Source: Rhodoferax sp. (GTDB lineage Bacteria; Pseudomonadota; Gammaproteobacteria; Burkholderiales; Burkholderiaceae_C). Taken from it: 5,106 nucleotides of DNA. Both the position numbers and the translations under genes were made by a program. Shown piece after piece: positions 1 through 5,106 of this stretch. Where the stretch lies: positions 1 through 5,106 of the forward strand of contig VERU01000220.1 in assembly GCA_018882485.1 (NCBI GenBank). Reading direction: 5' to 3'. The notes below the pieces were generated by a model. The model did no database searches. It was not told where the DNA came from and saw nothing but the letters and a program-made list of their open reading frames with translations. The number at the start of each line of letters is the position of its first letter. Position 1 is the stretch's first letter.

Positions 1-16
1 GCCCTGATGGCCCAGG

Positions 17-43
17 CCGCCCGCCGCCGCTACTGGCGGGCGG
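17..43 (-). other. GC-rich hairpin around the queF stop codon
   Basis: A perfect 9-bp inverted repeat, CCGCCCGCC (17-25) and GGCGGGCGG (35-43), is separated by a 9-nt loop that contains the queF stop codon (TAG, 32-30 on the minus strand). In the queF transcript it would form a very stable stem at the 3' end of the gene. No U-tract follows before the window ends, so a standard intrinsic terminator cannot be claimed. It may be a 3' stability element or part of a terminator with an atypical tail. Confidence 0.4.
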
Positions 44-875
44 TTCGCACGTTGGCCGGCAAGGCCTGCGCGTGGCTGGTGCGGAAGGGATTGATGTCCA
101 GCCCGCCACGGCGGGTGAAGCGGGCCAGCACGCTGAGACGGCTGGGCCTGCAGCGTTGCCACACATCGAGAAAGATACGCTCCACGCATTGCTCATGGAA
201 ACCGGCGTGCTGCCGAAAGCTCACCAGGTAGCGCAGCAGGCCGGCCTGGTCGATGGGCGCACCGGTGTAAGCCAGCCGCACACCCGCCCAGTCCGGCTGT
301 CCGGTGACCGGGCAAAGGCTCCTGAACAGGCGACTGGTGAGCACCTCCTGCACCGGCACCTCGTCGTGTGCAGCGTGCAGCAGATCCGGGGCCGGCGTGT
401 ACCGGTCGCATTCGAGCTCCAAACGGTCCAGGTCGAGGCCGTCGAGTTCCTGCACTGCCTCTTGATCGAAACGCTGGGGGTCCACCAGCCGCACGCTGAC
501 CGATGACTGGCAGACGGCATCGCCCCAGAGCGCCCGGTTGAGGTCGGTCCGCAACCGCTCCTGCACGGCCACGGCGTCCGGGAACATCGTCTGGCTGAAA
601 CTGCCCAGGTAGAGCTTGAGCGACTTGCTCTCCACCAGGTTCACCGTTTCACAGGGTACCGTGAGGTGCGCGATCGCCACCTGCGGCTTGCCACGGGGCC
701 CCAGCCAGCTCAGCTCGAAGGCGGTCCACATGTCCGCCCCCATGAAAGGCAGGGCCGGCCCCAGCCCGATTTCGGCGCGGTTCGGGGCCCGGGGAATCGG
801 AAACAGCAGCGACGGATCATGGCGATCGACGTAGCCCGACGCCCGTCCGAGCGGGGATGCGTGCAAGGGGTTCAT
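30..875 (-). CDS. queF: NADPH-dependent 7-cyano-7-deazaguanine reductase QueF (long type)
   Basis: QueF reduces the nitrile of preQ0 to the amine preQ1 with two NADPH, a cytosolic step in making queuosine for the wobble base of GUN tRNAs. The 281-residue product has the length of the two-domain (E. coli-like) form, which is about 282. The N-terminal half carries the family substrate motif ESKSLKLYL at residues 82-90. The C-terminal half has the catalytic segment [11 protein letters not shown], with the nucleophilic Cys at 188 and the acid Asp at 195, and HE at 227-228. These match the Cys190/Asp197/His229/Glu230 set of E. coli QueF with a constant offset of two. The ATG at 875-873 overlaps the yaaA stop as ATGA, and only a weak AGGCGG lies upstream, so translation is probably coupled to yaaA. 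The stop is TAG at 32-30. Function is secure from motifs. Confidence 0.97.
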   Translation of the reverse strand: MNPLHASPLGRASGYVDRHDPSLLFPIPRAPNRAEIGLGPALPFMGADMWTAFELSWLGPRGKPQVAIAHLTVPCETVNLVESKSLKLYLGSFSQTMFPDAVAVQERLRTDLNRALWGDAVCQSSVSVRLVDPQRFDQEAVQELDGLDLDRLELECDRYTPAPDLLHAAHDEVPVQEVLTSRLFRSLCPVTGQPDWAGVRLAYTGAPIDQAGLLRYLVSFRQHAGFHEQCVERIFLDVWQRCRPSRLSVLARFTRRGGLDINPFRTSHAQALPANVRTARQ

Positions 876-1663
876 GCCGCCTGGCTGCGCCGGAACACCA
901 GGCGATCCGGCGCCGAGGCGGCCGGCGCGTAGCGGTACCCCTCTGCATCAAACGCCCGCAGATCGGCAGGATCCTCCAGCCGGTGCAGGGCGATGTGGCG
1001 GGCCATCAGGCCGCGCGCCCGCTTGGCCAGAAAACTGATGATGCGGTGGCTGCCACCGCGCTCCTCCTCGAACACGCACTCGACCACGCGGACCTGCAGG
1101 GCCGCCACATCCACGACCTTGAAGTACTCCTGGGAGGCGAGGTTGAGCAGCACCGGCTGCCTGCCACTGCGGGTCGCCTGCGCACGCAGCCGACGTCGCA
1201 GGTGGTCGGCCACCGCCGCGCGCCAGAAGGCGTACAGGTCGGCCCCACGGGAATTGGGCAGCCGGGTTCCCATCTCGAGGCGGTAGGGCTGCATGCGGTC
1301 CAGTGGCCGCAGCACGCCGTACAAGCCGCTGAGGATGCAGAGATGGTCCTGCAGCCACTGCAGTGTGTCGGCATCCAGCCTTCGGGCATCCAGCCCCTCG
1401 TACACATCGCCATTGAAGGCCAGCACCGCCTGCCGGGCATTGTGTGCGGTGGCTCGCGGCCGCCAGGCCTGGTAACGGGCCGCGTTCAACCCGGCCAGGG
1501 TGTCACTGAGGTCCATCAGCTCGGCCAGCTCCCGGGGGGTACGCTGACGCAACAGGCCGATCAGTTCGGTCGACTGGGCCACGAACAACGGCGCGCTGTG
1601 CGGCAACTCGGCCACGGGCGACTCGTAGTCCAGCGACTTGGCAGGCGACAGCAGCATCAGCAC
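872..1663 (-). CDS. yaaA: Peroxide stress protein YaaA (DUF328/UPF0246)
   Basis: YaaA is a cytosolic protein that, in E. coli, is induced through OxyR and lowers damage from free iron during H2O2 stress; it also has DNA-binding activity in reported structural work. The 263-residue product matches the usual length (E. coli 258) and shows family blocks in order: SPAKSLDY at 6-13, GDVYEGLDA, the highly conserved [20 protein letters not shown] segment in the middle, NLASQEYFK, and [17 protein letters not shown] near the C-terminus. The chosen start is GTG at 1663-1661, because it gives [10 protein letters not shown], aligning with E. coli MLILISPAKT, and has GGAG seven bases upstream. An in-frame ATG two codons later is less well spaced. 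The gene lies 61 nt after the DUF3501 gene and overlaps queF by 4 nt. No OxyR site was identified. Family assignment is firm; a peroxide role here is by homology. Confidence 0.96.
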   Translation of the reverse strand: MLMLLSPAKSLDYESPVAELPHSAPLFVAQSTELIGLLRQRTPRELAELMDLSDTLAGLNAARYQAWRPRATAHNARQAVLAFNGDVYEGLDARRLDADTLQWLQDHLCILSGLYGVLRPLDRMQPYRLEMGTRLPNSRGADLYAFWRAAVADHLRRRLRAQATRSGRQPVLLNLASQEYFKVVDVAALQVRVVECVFEEERGGSHRIISFLAKRARGLMARHIALHRLEDPADLRAFDAEGYRYAPAASAPDRLVFRRSQAA

Positions 1664-1678
1664 GGAGCCGCTCCGTGC
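1660..1678 (-). promoter_or_regulatory. Hairpin sequestering the yaaA ribosome-binding site and start codon
   Basis: Perfect 8-bp inverted repeat, GCACGGAG and CTCCGTGC, with a 3-nt loop. On the yaaA mRNA, the 5' arm contains the GGAG Shine-Dalgarno (1674-1671) and the 3' arm contains the GTG start codon (1663-1661), so the two translation signals pair with each other. This structure would limit initiation unless melted by ribosomes or another factor. The pairing is seen directly; a regulatory role is inference. No U-run follows it, so it is not a typical terminator. Confidence 0.5.
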
Positions 1679-1724
1679 GCTTCAGGGACGCATCGGGTCG
1701 CAGTGCAGTGCAACGCCGCAGGTT
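1664..1724 (-). other. 61-nt DUF3501-yaaA intergenic segment
   Basis: Short gap between the DUF3501 stop and the yaaA GTG. Apart from the start-codon hairpin at its yaaA end, it holds only a weak 6-bp stem formed by GTTGCA and TGCGAC with loop CTGCAC. No convincing -35/-10 pair and no hairpin with a U-tract were seen. Readthrough from the rubrerythrin operon into yaaA-queF is therefore plausible, but a local promoter cannot be excluded by eye. Confidence 0.4.
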
Positions 1725-2315
1725 TCAACGCAGGTCACCCGCCAGGCTGGCCAGGGTTTCCGGTCCGATCTGCACGTGGGCGGGGTAATGCGTGTGGTCA
1801 CAGCCGAGCTTGACGCTGGCGCCCGCCTGGATGGCAGCCCGCATGGCCGGGGTGAACTCGAACCGGACGAAATGGACCGCCGAGGTCTTTTCCTCGTTTT
1901 CCCGGTCCAGATCCTCGTCGGCGATGGCGTAGACCCTAGGCTGGCCCTCGACCTCAACGAACATGCGGTCTTCCACGCCAATCAGCCTGGCCAGCTCACG
2001 CCGGCGCTCGTTGACGTCGGGGTATTCGATCATCAGGGTGGCCTTCCAGTTACTGCCGTCCGGCACCAGTGGGGCATAGGCCTCGATTTCCTGGGCAATG
2101 CCCTCCTCCTCGAACACCTTCTCGATGCGCAGCATCTCCTGGATCTGGTAGCGGATGGTGGTCTCGCTCTCGAACTGCAAGGTGATGTGTTCGCCCAGAC
2201 CCACCGTCCGCTGCTTGCGGTGCGCGATGATGTCGGCCTTGTGGGCCTTGCGGAACCTGGCGTAGGCCTCCAGCGACATCAGGCTGTCGGCGGTGATGTG
2301 TCCTGTCAGTTGCAT
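1725..2315 (-). CDS. DUF3501 family protein
   Basis: This 196-residue protein is recognised as DUF3501, a family without an assigned biochemical role that I recall being encoded beside rubrerythrin and GlpC-like Fe-S proteins. No signal peptide or membrane segment is apparent, and the sequence is rich in charged residues, so it is probably cytosolic. Visible features are an N-terminal helical stretch with YARFRKAHKADIIAHRKQR, an acidic central part (RIEKVFEEEGIAQEIEAYAPLVPDG), VNERRRELARLIGVED, then HFVRFEF and a Cys-Asp-His-Thr-His-Tyr cluster at 172-177, which could in principle bind metal. Start ATG at 2315-2313 is supported by AAGGAG seven bases upstream; that Shine-Dalgarno overlaps the TAA stop of the Fe-S gene, leaving an 11-nt gap and implying coupled translation. 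Family call is good; function is unknown. Confidence 0.85.
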   Translation of the reverse strand: MQLTGHITADSLMSLEAYARFRKAHKADIIAHRKQRTVGLGEHITLQFESETTIRYQIQEMLRIEKVFEEEGIAQEIEAYAPLVPDGSNWKATLMIEYPDVNERRRELARLIGVEDRMFVEVEGQPRVYAIADEDLDRENEEKTSAVHFVRFEFTPAMRAAIQAGASVKLGCDHTHYPAHVQIGPETLASLAGDLR

Positions 2316-2326
2316 CGCATCTCTCC

Positions 2327-3676
2327 TTATTCCAGACCGTAGGCCTTGCGCACCAGCGACAGCGGATGCTGCAGCTCGGGTGCGCCCAGACCGTTGACTT
2401 CAAAACCCTGGGCAATGTGATGCCCGCCGAGCGGGCAGTCCGAGCTGATGTAGTCGGGCTTGCTGCCATCCTTCATGGTGGCCATGGCCTTGAACACCGG
2501 CTTGCCGATCTTCATGGCCTGCTGGTGAAAGGCCTTCTTCACGCCAAAGGTGCCGGCGTGCCCGGAGCAGCGCTCCACCGTGTTGAGGGTGGTTCCCGGG
2601 ACCATCTTGAGCATTTCCTCGGTCTTCTTGCCGATGTTCTGTACCCGGCCATGGCATGGGATCTGGTAGCTGACGTTGCCCAGCGGTGTGGTGAATTCGG
2701 TCTTGAGCAGGCCGTCGCGCTTGCGTTGCATCAGGTACTCGAACGGGTCCCAGACCGCTTCCTTGACCCGCTGCACCTCGGCGTCGTCCGGATACATCAG
2801 CGGAATTTCCTGCTTGAACATGAGGGCACAGCTGGGCACGGCGGCCAGGATGGCATAGCCCTCGCGGGCATAGCGGGCCAGCACCGGGATATTGGCTTCC
2901 TTGCTGGCGTTGACCGATTCCAGGTCACCCAGCTCCAGCTTGGGCATGCCGCAGCACTTCTCCTTCTCCACGATCACATACGGCACCTCGTTGTGGTCCA
3001 GGATCTTGAGCAGGTCGTGGCCGATGCCCGGTTCGTTGTAGTTGATGTAGCAGGTGGAAAAAATCGCCACCTTGCCCGGGGTCTTGGCGCCATCCTGCAC
3101 CACGGTGGCCTTGGCCTTGGGCGCGCTGCTGCGGAACTTGCGTGTGGCCAGGGCCGGCAGCCAGGCGTTCTTGTCCACACCCGCCACGTCTTCCATCACG
3201 CTGCGGGCCGCCTTGGTTCGGTTCACCGCATTGACCGCCTGGGACACGATAGGGATACCGGCGAAAGAACCATGCACATCGGTCGAGGCCAGCAGCTTTT
3301 CGGCGGTGCCGACCTCGCCTTTCTGGAACTTGATCGCCTTGGCGCGCAGCATGGTGTGCGGGAAGTCCAGGTTCCACTCGTGCGGCGGCACGTACGGGCA
3401 TTTGGTCAGGTAGCACAGGTCGCACAGGTAGCACTGGTCCACCACCTTCCAGTAGTCCTTGCGGTCCACGCCGTCGAGCTCGCCCGTCTTGCCTTCGTCG
3501 ACCAGGTCGAACAGGGTCGGGAAAGAGCCGCACAAACTCACGCAGCGACGGCACCCATGGCAGATGTCGAAAATGCGCTCCATCTCCTTGAACGCCAGCT
3601 CTTCGTTGTAGAAATCCGGGTTCTTCCAGTCCAGCGGGTGCCGGGTGGGGGCTTCGAGACTGCCTTCGCGTGCCAT
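2327..3676 (-). CDS. GlpC/HdrD-like Fe-S oxidoreductase (ferredoxin plus CCG domains)
   Basis: A predicted soluble electron-transfer protein of 449 residues, related to GlpC and HdrD. The N-terminal part has two ferredoxin-type [4Fe-4S] motifs: Cys39/42/45/49 (CHGCRRCVSLC) and Cys82/85/88/93 (CYLCDLCYLTKCP, with four residues before the last Cys). Two CCG-type domains follow. The first has Cys209, Cys241-Cys242-Gly and Cys283; the second has Cys341, Cys370-Ser371-Gly and Cys414, so its CCG is replaced by CSG. No membrane helix is seen. The reading frame extends upstream to 3751, but the start at 3676 is preferred because GAAGGA lies seven bases before it and the extra residues come from an intergenic hairpin. 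Databases often label such proteins glycerol-3-phosphate dehydrogenase subunit C, but no glpA or glpB is nearby. Its placement between rubrerythrin and DUF3501 suggests it supplies electrons to the former; that is inference. Confidence 0.9.
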   Translation of the reverse strand: MAREGSLEAPTRHPLDWKNPDFYNEELAFKEMERIFDICHGCRRCVSLCGSFPTLFDLVDEGKTGELDGVDRKDYWKVVDQCYLCDLCYLTKCPYVPPHEWNLDFPHTMLRAKAIKFQKGEVGTAEKLLASTDVHGSFAGIPIVSQAVNAVNRTKAARSVMEDVAGVDKNAWLPALATRKFRSSAPKAKATVVQDGAKTPGKVAIFSTCYINYNEPGIGHDLLKILDHNEVPYVIVEKEKCCGMPKLELGDLESVNASKEANIPVLARYAREGYAILAAVPSCALMFKQEIPLMYPDDAEVQRVKEAVWDPFEYLMQRKRDGLLKTEFTTPLGNVSYQIPCHGRVQNIGKKTEEMLKMVPGTTLNTVERCSGHAGTFGVKKAFHQQAMKIGKPVFKAMATMKDGSKPDYISSDCPLGGHHIAQGFEVNGLGAPELQHPLSLVRKAYGLE

Positions 3677-3683
3677 GGCGGGA

Positions 3684-3689
3684 TCCTTC
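3684..3689 (-). promoter_or_regulatory. Shine-Dalgarno deciding the Fe-S gene start
   Basis: GAAGGA on the minus strand, seven bases before the ATG at 3676-3674. It sets the start of the Fe-S oxidoreductase 25 codons inside the longest open frame, whose first codon at 3751 sits right next to an intercistronic hairpin. Confidence 0.75.
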
Positions 3690-3724
3690 AGGTATTCGGG
3701 TAACTTGGGACAGGGTGCTGGGCA

Positions 3725-3748
3725 TTGGGCGCTGCAGACAGCGCCCAA
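3725..3748 (-). other. Intercistronic hairpin between the rubrerythrin and Fe-S genes
   Basis: Perfect 10-bp inverted repeat, TTGGGCGCTG (3725-3734) and CAGCGCCCAA (3739-3748), with a 4-nt loop. It begins about 17 nt after the rubrerythrin stop, in the 89-nt gap before the Fe-S gene. No U-tract follows on the minus strand, so a full Rho-independent terminator is unlikely. It may be a partial attenuator or a 3' stabiliser that keeps rubrerythrin mRNA more abundant than the downstream messages. Confidence 0.55.
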
Positions 3749-3765
3749 CACGCATCATCCGACCA

Positions 3766-4188
<423 letters not shown>

Positions 4189-4255
4189 GGAAATCTCCTA
4201 AGGGTTGATGAGAAAACACCGGTGCCTGAGGCTTTCGAAGCCCGAGGTCGAACGG

Positions 4256-4284
4256 ACTGTATCGACCTGCCGCGGCCCCGTCCA
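4256..4284 (-). promoter_or_regulatory. Candidate sigma-70 promoter for the rubrerythrin operon
   Basis: On the minus strand, TGGACG (4284-4279) and TACAGT (4261-4256) are separated by 17 bp; each matches four of six consensus bases. The implied start near 4249 gives a leader of about 60 nt and puts the FNR-type box at roughly -92.5, a helical phase used by class I FNR/CRP activation. No good -10 hexamer was found at the class II distance from the box. This is tentative. Confidence 0.3.
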
Positions 4285-4334
4285 ATTGGGTGCCTCAATG
4301 TTCAGCATTGGCTTTGCCTATGGTCTGGCCCGGC

Positions 4335-4348
4335 TTGATATCCATCAA
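4335..4348 (-). promoter_or_regulatory. FNR/ANR-type binding site
   Basis: TTGATATCCATCAA is an exact match to the FNR-family consensus TTGAT-N4-ATCAA. It sits in a longer perfect repeat, GGCTTGAT (4332-4339) and ATCAAGCC (4344-4351). FNR/ANR proteins are Fe-S transcription factors active at low oxygen, and their sites lie upstream of promoters they activate. The box is centred 153 bp before the rubrerythrin ATG and about 105 bp before the valS ATG; the redox-related cluster is the likelier target. The match is seen directly; the regulator and direction of control are inferred. Confidence 0.7.
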
Positions 4349-4415
4349 GCCAGGTCCCATGAATCGACCCGCCCGGGCGCCGCCCGCCTGGCGGAACGTC
4401 CCCTGGGTGCCGTCC

Positions 4416-4421
4416 TAAAAT
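4416..4421 (+). promoter_or_regulatory. Candidate -10 element of valS
   Basis: TAAAAT lies 25 bp before the valS ATG and matches five of six bases of TATAAT. No clear -35 hexamer was found at 16-18 bp upstream. If used, transcription would start near 4428 and leave a leader of only about 19 nt. Confidence 0.35.
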
Positions 4422-4446
4422 CGCGGCCTTCCCCGTTCGCCTCACC

Positions 4447-5106
4447 ATGACGTCCAACAGCCAACAACCCGGGCTTGACAGCCTGTCCAAATCCTTCGAA
4501 CCGGCCTCTCTGGAGGCCGTCTGGGGTCCCGAATGGGAGCGCCGTGGTTATGGCCGAGCCGGCCTGCGCGGAAGCGGCGAACCCGGGACCGGCACCGGCG
4601 CCTTCGCCATCCAGCTGCCGCCGCCCAACGTGACCGGCACGCTGCACATGGGGCATGCGTTCAACCAGACCATCATGGACTCGCTCACGCGCTACCACCG
4701 CATGATGGGCGCCAACACGGTCTGGGTGCCGGGCACCGACCACGCCGGTATCGCCACCCAGATCGTGGTGGAGCGGCAACTGCAGGCGCAGGGCGTGAGC
4801 CGTCACGACCTGGGACGAGAGGCCTTCGTGGCCAAGGTGTGGGAGTGGAAGGAGAAAAGCGGTCACACCATCACCACCCAGATGCGCCGCATGGGCGCCA
4901 GCGTGGACTGGAGCCGCGAGTACTTCACCATGGACCCCAAGCTGTCCGCCACGGTGACCGATACCTTTGTGCAACTCTACGAGCAGGGCCTGATCTACCG
5001 CGGCAAACGTCTGGTCAACTGGGACCCGGTGCTGATGAGCGCGGTGAGCGACCTGGAGGTGGAAAGCGAAGAGGAAGACGGCTTCCTCTGGCACATCTGC
5101 TACCCC
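4447..5106 (+). CDS. valS: Valine-tRNA ligase, N-terminal 220 residues (cut by window end)
   Basis: ValS charges tRNA-Val with valine using ATP, in the cytosol, and is essential. The visible part starts with a short leader ([15 protein letters not shown]), then the family opening [20 protein letters not shown], and the class I catalytic core with [13 protein letters not shown], whose HMGH at residues 67-70 is the HIGH signature. Further conserved blocks are [44 protein letters not shown] and [17 protein letters not shown], with the CP1 editing region expected to follow. Full-length bacterial ValS is about 950 residues, so some three quarters lies beyond the edge; no frameshift is seen. ATG at 4447 is chosen because it gives a family-like N-terminus and no other ATG precedes HMGH in frame. 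No Shine-Dalgarno is present; the preceding bases are pyrimidine-rich. It is divergent from the rubrerythrin operon. Confidence 0.98.
   Translation, partial: MTSNSQQPGLDSLSKSFEPASLEAVWGPEWERRGYGRAGLRGSGEPGTGTGAFAIQLPPPNVTGTLHMGHAFNQTIMDSLTRYHRMMGANTVWVPGTDHAGIATQIVVERQLQAQGVSRHDLGREAFVAKVWEWKEKSGHTITTQMRRMGASVDWSREYFTMDPKLSATVTDTFVQLYEQGLIYRGKRLVNWDPVLMSAVSDLEVESEEEDGFLWHICYP

Larger units (their letters stand above)
4189..4446. promoter_or_regulatory. Divergent intergenic region between rubrerythrin and valS
   Basis: This 258-bp stretch carries no convincing gene. It contains an FNR-type box (4335-4348), candidate promoters for both directions, a small stem-loop in the probable rubrerythrin leader (GGCTT 4230-4234 with AAGCC 4238-4242, extended by CCT/AGG beyond an internal loop), the palindromes CACCGGTG (4217-4224), CCAATTGG (4282-4289) and CGCCCGGGCG (4370-4379), and the inverted pair CAATG/CATTG at 4296-4310. 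The right third is markedly GC-rich. Both flanking genes must be transcribed from here or from very close by. Confidence 0.7.

Noticed and set aside
1..231. Open frame entering from the left edge on the plus strand, possibly the end of another gene
   Set aside because: Its apparent GC-rich third positions coincide with the wobble positions of queF, it would overlap queF by about 200 nt, and the Arg/Ala-rich translation is not recognisable.
857..1813. 318-codon open frame on the plus strand
   Set aside because: Antisense to yaaA and to the end of the DUF3501 gene; low-complexity Gln/His/Gly-rich translation with no family features.
2366..3703. 445-codon open frame on the plus strand
   Set aside because: Lies wholly antisense to the Fe-S oxidoreductase, whose cluster motifs and Shine-Dalgarno are clear. 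The translated sequence shows no recognisable domain and is a product of high GC codon use.
3677..3751. N-terminal extension of the Fe-S protein to 3751, adding CxxxC-like cysteines
   Set aside because: The extension is translated from an intergenic hairpin, lacks its own Shine-Dalgarno, and the start at 3676 is well supported.
4205..4490. Small open frames on both strands across the divergent region (81 and 62 codons)
   Set aside because: Neither resembles a known protein; both cross the regulatory elements or the start of valS and have no convincing ribosome-binding site.
4345..5094. 249-codon open frame on the minus strand
   Set aside because: Antisense to valS; His/Ala-rich translation typical of a shadow of a high-GC gene.

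Overview
The window is GC-rich bacterial DNA carrying six protein-coding genes, with almost all of its length coding. The valyl-tRNA synthetase fragment, the long-form QueF, YaaA and the rubrerythrin/Fe-S/DUF3501 set resemble betaproteobacterial proteins, probably Burkholderiales and possibly near Comamonadaceae. That placement comes from recall of family sequences, not from a search.

Layout: five genes lie on the minus strand and read leftward from about 4188. They are a rubrerythrin lacking its rubredoxin domain (4188-3766), a soluble GlpC/HdrD-like Fe-S oxidoreductase (3676-2327), a DUF3501 protein (2315-1725), the peroxide-stress protein YaaA (1663-872) and the queuosine-pathway reductase QueF (875-30). 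Gaps are 89, 11 and 61 nt, then a 4-nt overlap. No hairpin followed by a U-tract interrupts the series, so one long transcript is possible, though yaaA-queF may also have its own promoter. On the right, valS reads rightward from 4447 and runs off the window after 220 codons.

The 258-bp divergent region (4189-4446) holds the most informative regulatory signal: a perfect FNR/ANR-type box, TTGAT-N4-ATCAA, at 4335-4348, inside a longer 8-bp inverted repeat. This suggests oxygen-responsive control of the rubrerythrin operon.

How the genes may work together: rubrerythrins are diiron peroxidases that normally receive electrons through a rubredoxin domain. Here that domain is absent and a multi-cluster Fe-S protein is encoded immediately downstream, so it is a reasonable candidate electron donor. 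DUF3501 has no assigned function. YaaA is linked to limiting free iron during H2O2 stress. The cluster therefore looks like a low-oxygen or peroxide-defence unit with queF as a translationally coupled passenger. This grouping is inference. Several perfect hairpins (an intercistronic one, one over the yaaA ribosome-binding site and start codon, one around the queF stop) suggest post-transcriptional tuning within the operon.
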